The notes: generated by a model from the sequence alone, not told the origin. Counted from the first letter of the stretch, positions 15,870 through 27,831 are shown. The stretch is DNA of 42,160 nt from Nocardia seriolae NBRC 15557 (GCF_007990715.1 NZ_BJWY01000059.1:1-42160), one strand, 5' to 3'. Numbers and translations: made by a program.

Positions 15870-16445
15870 GTGTCTGTCAGCTTGGCCAAGGGCGGAAATG
15901 TTTCACTGTCCAAACAGGCCCCGAACCTGACGAAGGTCTCGGTGGCGCTCGGCTGGGACGTACGCACCACCACCGGAGCCGATTACGACCTGGACGCCAG
16001 CGCCCTGGCCTGCGGCTCCAACCAGCGCGTGCTGTCCGACGCGCACTTCATCTTCTACAACAACCTGCGCTCCCCCGAGGGCACCATCGAGCACACCGGT
16101 GACAACCTCACCGGCGCGGGCGACGGCGACGACGAGGTGATCAATGTCGACCTGGCCGCCATGCCGCCGACCATCACCAATATCTTCTTCCCCGTCTCCA
16201 TCCACGAGGCCGACACCCGCCGCCAGTCCTTCGGCCAGGTCCGCAATGCCTACATTCGCGTGATCGACGCCGCGACCGGCTCCGAGCTGGCCCGCTTCGA
16301 CCTGTCCGAGGACGCCTCCACCGAGACCGCCATGGTCTTCGGCGAGCTCTACCGGCACGGTCCGGAATGGAAGTTCCGCGCCATCGGGCAGGGCTACGCC
16401 TCCGGCCTGGCCGGTATCGCCCGCGATTACGGCGTGAACGTTTGA
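15870..16445 (+). CDS. TerD family stress protein
   Basis: This is a 191-residue TerD/TerE/CABP protein, a calcium-binding stress protein linked to tellurite resistance in other bacteria. It begins VSLAKGGNVSLSKQAPNLTK. The family core is present: WDVRTTTGADYDLDASAL near residue 30 (calcium-binding acidic residues), FYNNLRSPEGTIEHTGDNLTG near 62, GDDEVINVDL near 85 and AYIRVIDAATGSELARFDL near 130. The GTG at 15870 is preferred, with GAAGGAG five bases upstream. The stop overlaps the TTG start of the next gene. A solitary TerD, without the other ter genes, is common in actinobacteria, so general stress rather than tellurite is the likelier role. Confidence 0.92.
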   Translation: MSVSLAKGGNVSLSKQAPNLTKVSVALGWDVRTTTGADYDLDASALACGSNQRVLSDAHFIFYNNLRSPEGTIEHTGDNLTGAGDGDDEVINVDLAAMPPTITNIFFPVSIHEADTRRQSFGQVRNAYIRVIDAATGSELARFDLSEDASTETAMVFGELYRHGPEWKFRAIGQGYASGLAGIARDYGVNV

Positions 16446-16735
16446 TCGTCGCCTTCTCGGTCTCCCCGCTCGGCGCCGGTGCGGATGTCGGCCGCGCCGT
16501 CGCCGAAGCGGTTCGTGTGGTGCGCGCCAGCGGGCTGCCCAATGAGACCAATGCCATGTTCACCACCGTCGAAGGTGAGTGGGACGAGGTGATGGCGGTG
16601 GTCAAGCAGGCCACCGATGCGATCCTGGCGGTGGCTCCCCGGTGCAGCCTCGTTCTCAAGGCCGACATCCGGCCCGGCGTCACGAATGCCATGACCGCCA
16701 AGGTCGAAACCGTGGAACGGTATCTCGCCGAGTAA
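16442..16735 (+). CDS. MTH1187/YkoF-like thiamine-binding family protein
   Basis: The 97-residue protein reads IVAFSVSPLGAGADVGRAVA at its start, with ASGLPNETNAMFTTVEGEWD near 38 and SLVLKADIRPGVTNAMTAKV near 70. This is the pattern of the DUF77/MTH1187 ferredoxin-like fold family, related to the thiamine-binding YkoF domain. The start is TTG 16442 in a four-base overlap (TTGA) with the TerD stop, giving tight coupling. The link to thiamine comes from homologues only; no thiamine gene is nearby. Confidence 0.82.
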   Translation: MIVAFSVSPLGAGADVGRAVAEAVRVVRASGLPNETNAMFTTVEGEWDEVMAVVKQATDAILAVAPRCSLVLKADIRPGVTNAMTAKVETVERYLAE

Positions 16736-16738
16736 GCC

Positions 16739-17716
16739 TCAGCCGATGCGCTGGCGGAGCCAGGTGGGGATTTCGTCGCCCGCGCGGGGGTAGGTGGCCA
16801 GTTCCCGGCGGCACTCGGCCGGATCCGGGAGCGGCAGCCAGTCGGGGATTTCCTTGAACGACAAGGTGAATTGGGCCTTGGTGGAGTCGGCGCGCAGGAC
16901 CAGCTGGCCGCTGAGCCAGGTTCCGGTCATCTGGTCGTAGCAGACTTCCTTGAGGCGGTTGAGGAGCATGAGGATTTCCTCGGAGGGCTCCTGCTCGGTG
17001 GGATCCGCGTCGGGTGAGTCGAGTTGGACACCGGCGTGGCCGTCATCGCCCACCAGGGAGAACCAGAGGACGGCGGCACCCCAGTCGGCGGGCAGGATAT
17101 CGGTCAGGGCACTGACCAAGGCGCTTTCGACCATGTCGCGGTCGGGCGAGCGCGGCGGGGCGGCGGGCGGCGGATCGGCGGGGGCGTCGTCGGCGGTGCT
17201 CACGATCAGGCCTGGGTGGTGCTCGCGCATGGATTCCACGACCTCGGGCACCGGCACCGGTAGTCGCTCGGCCACGATGAACAGCGGGCGGTCGGCATGG
17301 CGGCGGGCGACGACATCGCCGAGAGCCTGGACGCGGCCGCGGAATTCGGCGGGATCGCGCAGCACCACCTCGGCGAACAGCTCCGCGCGGCCGCCCTTGC
17401 GCAGGCGGCCGATGCCGAGGCGCACCCGGTCCACCTCGGTCCACGCCACGTGCGGGAACCCGCGATAGGTGAAGCCGTGATCGGTCATCAGCCGGGTCGG
17501 CTGCGGGCGGATCAGATCATCGGCCATGGCGTACACCCCGAAACCGAACAACGCCATGGCCAATCCGCCCAGCACCCGCATGACCGCTTGCTCATTACCG
17601 TCGAACACCACGAAACCGGGTAGCGCGGTCATCACCAGAAAGAAGACCAGCGCGATGACCGCACCCGTTCTCGACGGGTAGTACTCGGTGATCGATTCGC
17701 GCCCCGAAGCATGCAC
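16739..17716 (-). CDS. Membrane protein with PH-like region and YezG/DUF600-like C-terminus
   Basis: The 325-residue protein has two transmembrane helices (residues about 17-35 and 48-65), then a PH-like stretch (RLMTDHGFTYRGFPHVAWTE to RLRKGGRAELFAEVVL, about 77-125). A proline/alanine linker near 180-195 is followed by a C-terminal domain. That domain (ALTDILPADWGAAVLWFSLV, then LSFKEIPDWLPLPDPAECRR) resembles the YezG/DUF600 family, whose members include immunity proteins of polymorphic toxins. The GTG start at 17716 has a poorly placed GAGGG. The gene is convergent, 3 bp from the thiamine-binding-like gene. The domain calls are by eye, and the immunity role is only a possibility. Confidence 0.6.
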   Translation of the reverse strand: MHASGRESITEYYPSRTGAVIALVFFLVMTALPGFVVFDGNEQAVMRVLGGLAMALFGFGVYAMADDLIRPQPTRLMTDHGFTYRGFPHVAWTEVDRVRLGIGRLRKGGRAELFAEVVLRDPAEFRGRVQALGDVVARRHADRPLFIVAERLPVPVPEVVESMREHHPGLIVSTADDAPADPPPAAPPRSPDRDMVESALVSALTDILPADWGAAVLWFSLVGDDGHAGVQLDSPDADPTEQEPSEEILMLLNRLKEVCYDQMTGTWLSGQLVLRADSTKAQFTLSFKEIPDWLPLPDPAECRRELATYPRAGDEIPTWLRQRIG

Positions 17717-17758
17717 CCCTCAGACGCTAGCCCAAACGAGGCCGAGGCAACACCGCCG

Positions 17759-18477
17759 TTACCAGAACGCTCGCCAGTCCGCGGCGGTCAGCGCGCGCCG
17801 TTCACCCCGGGCGCTTTCCGCGGCATCCTCGGCGGCGCGGATGCGGGCCGCGAAGTCGAGAGTGGCCTTGCGCAACCGCTCTTCGGCACTGTCGGGCCCG
17901 CCCAGCTCCACCACCCGCAGCGCGTCCGGAACCAGGTCCTCGGGTAAACCGGCCTTGATACCGCGCGAGCGCACCTTCTCGGCCAGGGCCAGCGCGGGCT
18001 GCGCCATGGCGATGCCGTCCAGGCAGGACCGCCGCGCCTTCTCGGCGGATTTCCGCTCCTCCCAAGCCTTTTCCTGGGCAGCGATCTTGTCCGCCACGGC
18101 GGCGTCCGGATCGATGCCGTATTCGCCGAGTTCGGCGTGCAGGTGCGGACTGCGGTGCACCAGCTTGGCCACCAGCGCCGCCGCTACCTCGGCCACCGTG
18201 AATTCCCCTGCGGCCTCGGCGATCCGGGAATGGAACAGCACCTGCAACAGCAGATCCCCCAGCTCCTCCTTGATCGTCTCCGCGTCCTCGGCCTGAATGG
18301 CGTCGAGCAGCTCGTAGGTCTCCTCGAGCAGGTAGGGCCGCAGCGAATCGTGCGACTGCGTGACCTCCCACCCGCCGAAGTTCCACAGCCGATCCATCAC
18401 GTCGACGGCCTCGCCGAGCGCCTCGGTCATGCGCGCGGTATCGGACGCGGCTTCCGTCGAGAGATCTTCGCCCGGGC

Positions 18478-18481
<4 letters not shown>
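17759..18481 (-). CDS. mazG: Nucleoside triphosphate pyrophosphohydrolase MazG
   Basis: MazG hydrolyses NTPs and dNTPs to monophosphates and pyrophosphate and helps clear damaged nucleotides. The metal-binding helices are visible: LLEETYELLDAIQ near residue 50, TIKEELGDLLLQVLFHSRIA near 67 and KLVHRSPHLHA near 105. The protein has 240 residues, shorter than M. tuberculosis MazG (about 325), which carries an extra N-terminal segment. The C-terminal half is a weaker helical repeat. The ATG overlaps the mfd stop by four bases (ATGA), the same order as in mycobacteria, so translation is coupled with mfd. Confidence 0.92.
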
Positions 18482-22095
<3,614 letters not shown>

Positions 22096-22199
22096 GGGGC
22101 AGACTCCTCGGCGCGGATCAGCGTTTCAGACGGCCGTTCGAGTCTAGTGCCGCCCGACGACAACCCGCGCACCCCCACATCCCTGAACAACCGCTCCAA

Positions 22200-22310
22200 G
22201 TTCGCGGCCCGGCTCGGTCTGGACTGACGGAGCGGGGGAGCGAAGCGGAGGAGCGGAGGAGGGAAGACCGAGCTTGCAGGGCCGCGAACCCGCCCGGAGC
22301 GAAGCGGAGG
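22200..22310. repeat. REP-like imperfect inverted repeat with internal direct repeats
   Basis: Between mfd and the next gene, GTTCGCGGCCC (22200-22210) plus GCTCGGTCT (22212-22220) pair with AGACCGAGC (22265-22273) plus GGGCCGCGAAC (22279-22289). Inside and just after, GGAGCGAAGCGGAGG occurs identically at 22237-22251 and 22296-22310. The pattern resembles an intergenic palindromic element; it may also act as an RNA hairpin in the transcript upstream of mfd. Confidence 0.6.
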
Positions 22311-22317
22311 GCCAATG

Positions 22318-22965
22318 TCACTGCACGTAGCGCCGCAGGCGGCGGGCGGCGAATTCGCGGAAGTACGCCACCTTCTCATCCGGCACGATGCTCGGCAGCA
22401 GGAAGTACCAGGCCCGTTCCATCCGGGTCGCCATCTGATCGATGGATTCGGTGCTGACCGCGACGATGTGGACGCCGGTGGTCATCTCCTGCAGCAGCAG
22501 GCCGATGGTGTCGGGATCCAGGTCGGCCTTCAGATCGCCCTGGGCAATGGCGCGTTCGGCGAGCAAACGGTGCGTCTCGCCCCACGTCTTGGCGATATTG
22601 TCGCCGGTCGCGCCGCGGTAGTCGCCGATCTGATGGGTCAGCTTCAGCATCGCGCCGACCATCGGATCGTTCATCGTCAGATCCGCCACCACGTAGGTGA
22701 TCCCGATGCACGCCTCCAGCGCGGGCACCCGCGGATCGAAGAAGCCCTGGCAGGCGCTGATCAGTCGCTCGTTGCCCTGATCGACGACGGCGCGGGCCAG
22801 TTCCTCCTTGGAGCCGAAGTGAAAGTACAAGGCGCCCTTGGTCACATTCGACTGCGCGATGATCTCGGACAGGGACGCGTTCGCGTAACCCAGTCGCAGA
22901 AAGACATCCGCCGCACCCGCGAGCACGGAATCGCGAGTGATCTCCGCACGCGCTTGCCTAGCCAT
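22318..22965 (-). CDS. TetR family regulator, gamma-butyrolactone receptor-like (ArpA/ScbR type)
   Basis: The 215-residue protein starts MARQARAEITRDSVLAGAAD. Its HTH region, SLSEIIAQSNVTKGALYFHF followed by GSKEELA, is the form typical of ArpA/ScbR gamma-butyrolactone receptors (VTKGALYFHF). The C-terminal ligand domain contains a tryptophan-containing helix (IAKTWGETHRLLAERAIAQG near residue 120), also seen in that group. Nocardia and Rhodococcus encode such proteins without always making butyrolactones, so the ligand is open. Its upstream region has two 18-bp direct repeats that could be its operator. No butyrolactone synthase (AfsA-like) gene lies in this window. Confidence 0.8.
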   Translation of the reverse strand: MARQARAEITRDSVLAGAADVFLRLGYANASLSEIIAQSNVTKGALYFHFGSKEELARAVVDQGNERLISACQGFFDPRVPALEACIGITYVVADLTMNDPMVGAMLKLTHQIGDYRGATGDNIAKTWGETHRLLAERAIAQGDLKADLDPDTIGLLLQEMTTGVHIVAVSTESIDQMATRMERAWYFLLPSIVPDEKVAYFREFAARRLRRYVQ

Positions 22966-22996
22966 CAGAGCCGCCTGTCATCAAACCAGCCATCCT

Positions 22997-23032
22997 GAAG
23001 TAGACCGATATCCCGAAGTTGACCGACATCAC
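22997..23032. promoter_or_regulatory. Tandem 18-bp direct repeats upstream of ArpA-like gene
   Basis: Two adjacent units, GAAGTAGACCGATATCCC (22997-23014) and GAAGTTGACCGACATCAC (23015-23032), differ at three or four positions. They begin about 30 bp upstream of the ArpA-like start, where an autoregulatory operator or promoter element would be expected. Confidence 0.5.
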
Positions 23033-23133
23033 AGTTCGAACAGCACTCGAAGGATGGGTGAACCGTACCACCCGGCTGCGCACCGCCAGCCGATTCGAGC
23101 ATTCGGCCCGTCCTCCTTCGCAATTCGCTGGTT

Positions 23134-23145
23134 AACTGTCCAGTT
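23134..23145. promoter_or_regulatory. Short inverted repeat AACTG-TC-CAGTT
   Basis: A perfect 5+2+5 inverted repeat lies between the two leftward TetR genes, 170 bp upstream of the ArpA-like start and 50 bp past the end of the other TetR gene. TetR operators often have this form, but the short arms make chance possible. Confidence 0.3.
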
Positions 23146-23194
23146 CTGCCCCGCTAGGACAGACATACCAGACCAAAATTCAGACCGCGGGGTT

Positions 23195-23848
23195 CTATAA
23201 CCCCTTGCCGCTCGGCCATTCCGACGCCAGCACGGGGTCCGCCTCCAGATGCGTGAGGCCGTTCCAGCACAGATTCACCAGGTGCGCGGCCACCACTTCC
23301 TTGGACGGCTGGCGCTCGTCCAGCCACCAGGTCGCCGCCGTCGCAACCATTCCCACCAGCGCCTGCCCGTACAGCGTCGCCAGATTCGGATCCAGCCCGC
23401 GGCGCTCGAAATCCCCGGCCAGAATGTGGGCCACCTGATTCACGGCCTCGTTCAGCAGGCTCGAATACGTGCCCTCGGCCGCGGACACCGGCTGATCCCG
23501 CATCAGGATCCGGAACCCGTCGGTGCGCTCCTCCATATAGGTGAGCAACGCCAGCGCCACCTGTTCGAGCCGCACCCGCGACCGGTTCTGGCTGAGCGAG
23601 GCGGTGATCATCTCCAGCAAAGTGGACATCTCGCGATCGACGACAACCGCGTACAGCCCTTCCTTGCCGCCGAAGTGTTCGTACACCACCGGTTTCGACA
23701 CCTGCGCCCGCGCCGCGATCTCCTCTATCGAGGTGGCGTCGTACCCGCGCTCCGCGAACAGCGCCCGCCCGATCTCGATGAGCTGCTGACGGCGCTGGGT
23801 ACCGGTCATGCGCGCCCGCGCCGGCCTCGGCCCCTCGCCACCGGTCAT
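23195..23848 (-). CDS. TetR/AcrR family regulator, Rv1019-like
   Basis: This is a 217-residue TetR regulator. Its HTH is at residues about 35-60 (TSIEEIAARAQVSKPVVYEH, then FGGKEGLYAVVVDREMS). The ligand domain includes LLTYMEERTDGFRILMRDQP near 100 and NLCWNGLTHLEADP near the end. From memory it closely follows M. tuberculosis Rv1019, which sits at the same position between mfd and glmU, so orthology is likely; that protein's effector is not established as far as I know. The start is uncertain: GTG or ATG at 23848 gives a 13-residue leader before MTGTQRRQQL. Confidence 0.88.
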   Translation of the reverse strand: MTGGEGPRPARARMTGTQRRQQLIEIGRALFAERGYDATSIEEIAARAQVSKPVVYEHFGGKEGLYAVVVDREMSTLLEMITASLSQNRSRVRLEQVALALLTYMEERTDGFRILMRDQPVSAAEGTYSSLLNEAVNQVAHILAGDFERRGLDPNLATLYGQALVGMVATAATWWLDERQPSKEVVAAHLVNLCWNGLTHLEADPVLASEWPSGKGL

Positions 23849-24015
23849 TGCCCACCTGCCCTTTCGCCCTCCCCCGAGCGTCTTCGCAGGGGGTGCGGGG
23901 CAGTCTGCCGCCGCGCTTTCGTAGGTAGCCTATCGACAGACACGTTCGAATCTGTGTAAGCGGTTCGACGTTGGGGGGTACTTCATGCGAGGATCAGACC
24001 CGCATGACGCTGCAA

Positions 24016-24086
24016 TCCGCCGTGGTGTAATGGCAGCACAACTGATTTTGGTTCAGTTTGTCCAGGTTCGAGTCCTGGCGGCGGAG
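24016..24086 (+). tRNA. tRNA-Gln (anticodon UUG)
   Basis: The acceptor stem TCCGCCG (24016-24022) pairs with CGGCGGA (24079-24085). The anticodon stem ACTGA/TCAGT encloses the loop TTTTGGT, giving UUG. The T arm is CCAGG-TTCGAGT-CCTGG. CCA is not encoded. The gene sits between the TetR gene and glmU, the arrangement I recall for mycobacteria. Confidence 0.95.
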
Positions 24087-24161
24087 CTCGCGAGCAGGGC
24101 CGTATCGTTGGCCCCGCATATTGCTTTCCAGCACACGATGACCGGCAGCCGAGGGAGATCC

Positions 24162-25664
24162 ATGCCACAGCAGACCGCCGTCGTCGTTCTCGCCGCCGGA
24201 GCCGGAACCCGAATGCGGTCCAAGACACCCAAGGTGTTGCACCCGCTCGCCGGTCGGAGCATGCTCGCGCACGCGTTGCATGCCGCGCACGAGATCGACC
24301 CGACGTCGCTCATCACCGTGATCGGCCACGACCGCGAAGCGGTGGGCGACGCGGTCGGCAAGGTGGGCGCGGAACTGGGGCGCCAGATCACCCTGGCGGT
24401 GCAGGAGGAACAGCGCGGCACCGGTCACGCCGTACAGTGCGCGCTCAGCTCACTCCCCGACGATTTCGCGGGCAACGTCCTGGTCACCTACGCCGATGTG
24501 CCGCTGCTGGACGGGCACACCCTCAACGCGCTGCTCGACGAGCACAACAGCTATTCCGACGGATCCGCCGTCACCGTACTGACTGTCGAGCCCGAGGACC
24601 CCAACGGCTACGGCCGCATCGTCCGCGACGCCGACGGTCGCATGATGGAGATCGTCGAGCACGCCGACGCCACCCCGGAGCAGGCCGCCATCACCGAGGT
24701 CAACTCCGGCGTCTACGTCTTCGACGCGTCCGTGCTGCGAATCATGATCTCCCGCATCGATACCGCCAACGCCCGCCATGAGCTCTACCTCACCGATGTG
24801 CTCAAGCTGGCCCGCGAGGCCGGGCATCCGGTGCACGGCGCGCGGCTGGTCGACCACGCCAAGGTCACCGGCGTGAACGACCGGGTGCAGCTGGCCGGGG
24901 CGGCCCACACCCTCAACCGCTACATCCTGGAACGGCACATGCGCGCCGGGGTCACCATCATCGATCCGGGCACCACCTGGATCGACGGCAATGTGGTGAT
25001 CGGCCGCGACGCGATCATCCGCCCGGGCGTACAGCTGTTGGGCGACACCGTGATCGGCGAGGACGCCGAGATCGGACCGGACTGCACGCTCACCGACGTC
25101 ACCGTCGGCGACGGCGCGAAGGTGATCCGCACCCACGGTGAGAAGTCGAGCATCGGCCCGGGCGCGAATGTCGGCCCCTTCGCCTACCTGCGGCCGGGCA
25201 CCTCGCTGGGCGAGAAGGGCAAGATCGGCACCTTCGTCGAGACCAAGAACGCCACCATCGGCACCGGCTCCAAGGTCCCGCACCTCACCTACGTGGGCGA
25301 CGCCACCATCGGCGAGTACAGCAATATCGGCGCGTCCAGCGTTTTCGTCAATTACGACGGAGTCAAGAAGCACCACACCATCGTTGGCTCGCACGTGCGC
25401 ACCGGCAGCGACAATATGTTCGTCGCCCCGGTCACCGTGGGTGACGGCGCGTACTCCGGAGCGGGTACTGTACTGCGCAGAAATGTTCCACCGGGAGCGC
25501 TCGCGGTGTCGGGTGGAGCACAGCGCAACCTTGAAGGCTGGGTGCAGCGCAATCGCCCCGGCACCGATGCTGCCCGCGCGGCCGAAGCGGCCCTCGCGGC
25601 AATCCCGGATCTGCCGGGAACCACCGAGATATCCAACGAGCAAAAGGATGGCGAACGTCAGTGA
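24162..25664 (+). CDS. glmU: Bifunctional UDP-N-acetylglucosamine pyrophosphorylase/glucosamine-1-phosphate N-acetyltransferase
   Basis: GlmU makes UDP-GlcNAc for peptidoglycan and other glycans. The N-terminal uridylyltransferase has VVVLAAGAGTRMRSKTPKVL at residues 7-26, QRGTGHAVQCAL near 85 and VTYADVPLLDGHTL near 108. The C-terminal half is a left-handed beta helix of hexapeptide repeats, with ARG/ASN-type acetyl-CoA site residues near KSSIGPGANVGPFAYLRPG (about 330) and VGDGAYSGAGTVL (about 430). The length of 500 residues matches the mycobacterial enzyme (495). ATG 24162 is chosen, five bases after GGGAG; the frame runs upstream through the tRNA gene, so earlier starts are excluded. The stop overlaps the prs start (GTGA). 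Confidence 0.97.
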   Translation: MPQQTAVVVLAAGAGTRMRSKTPKVLHPLAGRSMLAHALHAAHEIDPTSLITVIGHDREAVGDAVGKVGAELGRQITLAVQEEQRGTGHAVQCALSSLPDDFAGNVLVTYADVPLLDGHTLNALLDEHNSYSDGSAVTVLTVEPEDPNGYGRIVRDADGRMMEIVEHADATPEQAAITEVNSGVYVFDASVLRIMISRIDTANARHELYLTDVLKLAREAGHPVHGARLVDHAKVTGVNDRVQLAGAAHTLNRYILERHMRAGVTIIDPGTTWIDGNVVIGRDAIIRPGVQLLGDTVIGEDAEIGPDCTLTDVTVGDGAKVIRTHGEKSSIGPGANVGPFAYLRPGTSLGEKGKIGTFVETKNATIGTGSKVPHLTYVGDATIGEYSNIGASSVFVNYDGVKKHHTIVGSHVRTGSDNMFVAPVTVGDGAYSGAGTVLRRNVPPGALAVSGGAQRNLEGWVQRNRPGTDAARAAEAALAAIPDLPGTTEISNEQKDGERQ

Positions 25665-26641
25665 CCGCGTTCTCTACCGATAACCAGAAGAATCTGATGC
25701 TGTTCTCGGGGCGCGCTCATCCAGAGCTCGCCGAGGCGGTGGCCAAGGAACTCAACGTCCACGTCACTCCCCAGACCGCCCGCGACTTCGCGAACGGTGA
25801 GACCTTCGTCCGGTTCGAGGAATCGGTCCGCGGCTCCGACGCCTTCGTGCTGCAGAGCTTCCCGGCCCCGCTGAACCAGTGGGTCATGGAGCACCTGATC
25901 ATGATCGACGCGCTCAAGCGCGGTTCGGCCAAGCGCATCACCTCGGTGCTGCCGTTCTACCCCTACGCCCGCCAGGACAAGAAGCACCGCGGCCGCGAGC
26001 CCATCTCGGCTCGCCTGATCGCCGACCTGCTCAAGACCGCGGGCGCGGACCGGATCATCACCATCGACCTGCACACCGATCAGATCCAGGGCTTCTTCGA
26101 CGGCCCGGTCGATCACATGCACGCGCAGGTGCAGCTGGCCGAGCACATCCGCAACAACTACGACCTGCACAACATCACGGTCGTCTCCCCCGACGCCGGC
26201 CGCGTGAAGGTCGCCGAGAAGTGGGCCAACTCGCTGGCGGACGCGCCGATGGCCTTCATCCACAAGACCCGCGACCCGCTGGTCCCCAACCAGACCGTGT
26301 CCAACCGCGTGGTCGGTGAGGTCGAGGGCCGCACCTGCATCCTGATCGACGACATGATCGACACCGGCGGCACCATCGCCGGCGCGGTCAAGGTGCTCAA
26401 GGAGGCTGGCGCGGGCGACGTGGTCATCGCCGCCACCCACGGCATCCTGTCGGCTCCGGCCGCCGAGCGGCTCGCGAGCTGCGGGGCCAAGGAGGGCGTG
26501 GTGACCAACACCCTGCCGATCGACGAGTCCAAGAAGTTCCCGACGCTGACCGTGCTCTCGATCGCCCCGCTGCTGGCCCAGACCATCCGCGAGGTGTTCG
26601 AAAACGGTTCCGTCACCGGGCTTTTCAACGGGAACGCGTAA
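25661..26641 (+). CDS. prs: Ribose-phosphate pyrophosphokinase
   Basis: Prs makes PRPP from ribose 5-phosphate and ATP for nucleotide, histidine, tryptophan and arabinan precursor synthesis. Motifs present: FANGETFVRFEESVRG near residue 45, the flexible loop region PFYPYARQDKKHRGREPISA near 103, VVSPDAGRVKVAEKWA near 175 and the PRPP-binding loop ILIDDMIDTGGTIAGAVKVL near 227. The 326-residue length is standard. The GTG start overlaps the glmU stop by four bases, so glmU and prs form one coupled unit, as in mycobacteria. A good terminator follows. Confidence 0.97.
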   Translation: MTAFSTDNQKNLMLFSGRAHPELAEAVAKELNVHVTPQTARDFANGETFVRFEESVRGSDAFVLQSFPAPLNQWVMEHLIMIDALKRGSAKRITSVLPFYPYARQDKKHRGREPISARLIADLLKTAGADRIITIDLHTDQIQGFFDGPVDHMHAQVQLAEHIRNNYDLHNITVVSPDAGRVKVAEKWANSLADAPMAFIHKTRDPLVPNQTVSNRVVGEVEGRTCILIDDMIDTGGTIAGAVKVLKEAGAGDVVIAATHGILSAPAAERLASCGAKEGVVTNTLPIDESKKFPTLTVLSIAPLLAQTIREVFENGSVTGLFNGNA

Positions 26642-26660
26642 CCGGCTCGAAAATAGCTCC

Positions 26661-26696
26661 CGAAGGCCCCCGCCGCACCGCGGCAGGGGCTTTCGT
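26661..26696 (+). terminator. Rho-independent terminator after prs
   Basis: A 10-bp stem with one mismatch, GCCCCCGCCG (26666-26675) and CGGCAGGGGC (26681-26690), with a five-base loop, is followed by TTTCGT. It lies 25 bp after the prs stop. Confidence 0.8.
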
Positions 26697-26803
26697 CATG
26701 AATGGGCGACAATGGATGTCCGTTTTGCTGGCCAGGCGGTAGCGTTGGACCCGGACGCTGGGTTTGCTACTGGTGCGCTGATAGCGCGGAGAGGTGGTGC
26801 CGA

Positions 26804-27136
26804 ATGGCCGACCGGCCCGACGAGGACGACGCCCGGCTGATGGACGAGGTCTTCGACACCGATCAGGTCTTCGACGGCGATGTCGACAACCTCGACTACG
26901 ACCTCGGCGACGACGACCAGGAAGACGAGATCCGCGAGTACGAGCGGTTCATCAGCGATCCGCCCGAGGACCTCGTCATCCGCAATCGCGAGAACGACGA
27001 CACCGGCCGCCTGGGCATCGGGGCCGAGCTGGATCAGGAGTGGACGCGGCGGCGGCGACGCGAGGAGTACGGCTCCGAGGACGACCGGCCCGCCGAGGTC
27101 GCGGCCATGGATATCGTGGACGAACCGGGCGACTAG
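26804..27136 (+). CDS. Acidic hypothetical protein
   Basis: The 110-residue protein is very acidic in its first half (DEDDARLMDEVFDTDQVF, then DNLDYDLGDDDQEDEIREYE), and more mixed near the C-terminus, where TGRLGIGAELDQEW and RRRRREEY occur. There are no membrane segments or cysteines, and it is likely soluble and partly disordered. GGAGAGG lies nine bases before the ATG. It sits after the prs terminator, so it probably has its own promoter. No family is recognised with confidence. M. tuberculosis has the lipoprotein gene lpqT near this position, which this is not. Confidence 0.65.
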   Translation: MADRPDEDDARLMDEVFDTDQVFDGDVDNLDYDLGDDDQEDEIREYERFISDPPEDLVIRNRENDDTGRLGIGAELDQEWTRRRRREEYGSEDDRPAEVAAMDIVDEPGD

Positions 27137-27186
27137 CCCGGGGTCGCCGTTCACCACACCGGGGCCATGCCGAACACTGATTGACC

Positions 27187-27825
27187 ATGACCGCATTCAC
27201 CGGATTCCCACTCGCCGGACTCGACTTCTACGAGGACCTGGAAGCCGACAACTCCAAGGCCTTCTGGAACGCCCACAAGCAGGTGTGGGAGTCCTCGGTG
27301 CGGGATCCGATGAAAGCCCTTGTCGCCGAGCTGGAACCGGACTTCGGGGCGGCCAAGATCTTCCGGCCGTACCGGGACGTGCGCTTCGCCAAGGACAAGT
27401 CGCCCTATAAGAACCATCAGGGCGCGGTGGTGTACTCCGCGCAGTATTCCGGCTGGTACGTGCAGATCGGGGCGGCCGGGCTGCGGGTGGCGGGCGGCAT
27501 GTACGCCGCCTCGCCCGCCCAGCTGACCGCGCTGCGGGCGGCCATCGACGACGAGGTGCGCGGGGCCGAGCTGGAAGGGCTCATCGCGGAGCTCGAGTCG
27601 AACGGGTATGCCATCGGCGGGGACAAGCTGGCCACCAAGCCCAAGGGCTACGACCTCGAGCATCCGCGCATCGACCTGCTCCGGCACAAATCCCTCACGG
27701 CCGGAAAGGATTTCGGTGCGCCCAAGTGGCTGAGCACGCCCCGCGCCGCCCGGGAGATCCGGGCGGCGTGGGAGCAGATGCGGCCGCTCATCGAGTGGCT
27801 GGCCGCGGTGACCGACCAGAAGTAG
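27187..27825 (+). CDS. DUF2461 domain protein (TIGR02453 family)
   Basis: The 212-residue protein matches DUF2461: LDFYEDLEADNSKAFWNAHK near residue 11, AKIFRPYRDVRFAKDKSPYK near 58, GWYVQIGAAGLRVAGGMYAA near 90 and LATKPKGYDLEHPRIDLLRH near 145. The domain is common in actinobacteria and its function is unknown. ATG 27187 is preferred over the TTG six bases earlier. The gene converges on egtD, only 6 bp apart with no terminator between, so the two transcripts probably overlap. Confidence 0.88.
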   Translation: MTAFTGFPLAGLDFYEDLEADNSKAFWNAHKQVWESSVRDPMKALVAELEPDFGAAKIFRPYRDVRFAKDKSPYKNHQGAVVYSAQYSGWYVQIGAAGLRVAGGMYAASPAQLTALRAAIDDEVRGAELEGLIAELESNGYAIGGDKLATKPKGYDLEHPRIDLLRHKSLTAGKDFGAPKWLSTPRAAREIRAAWEQMRPLIEWLAAVTDQK

Positions 27826-27831
27826 CCCGGC

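Noticed and set aside
26642..26803. Possible lpqT remnant after prs, by analogy with M. tuberculosis
   Set aside because: No lipobox or signal peptide is visible; the following small acidic protein is not a lipoprotein.
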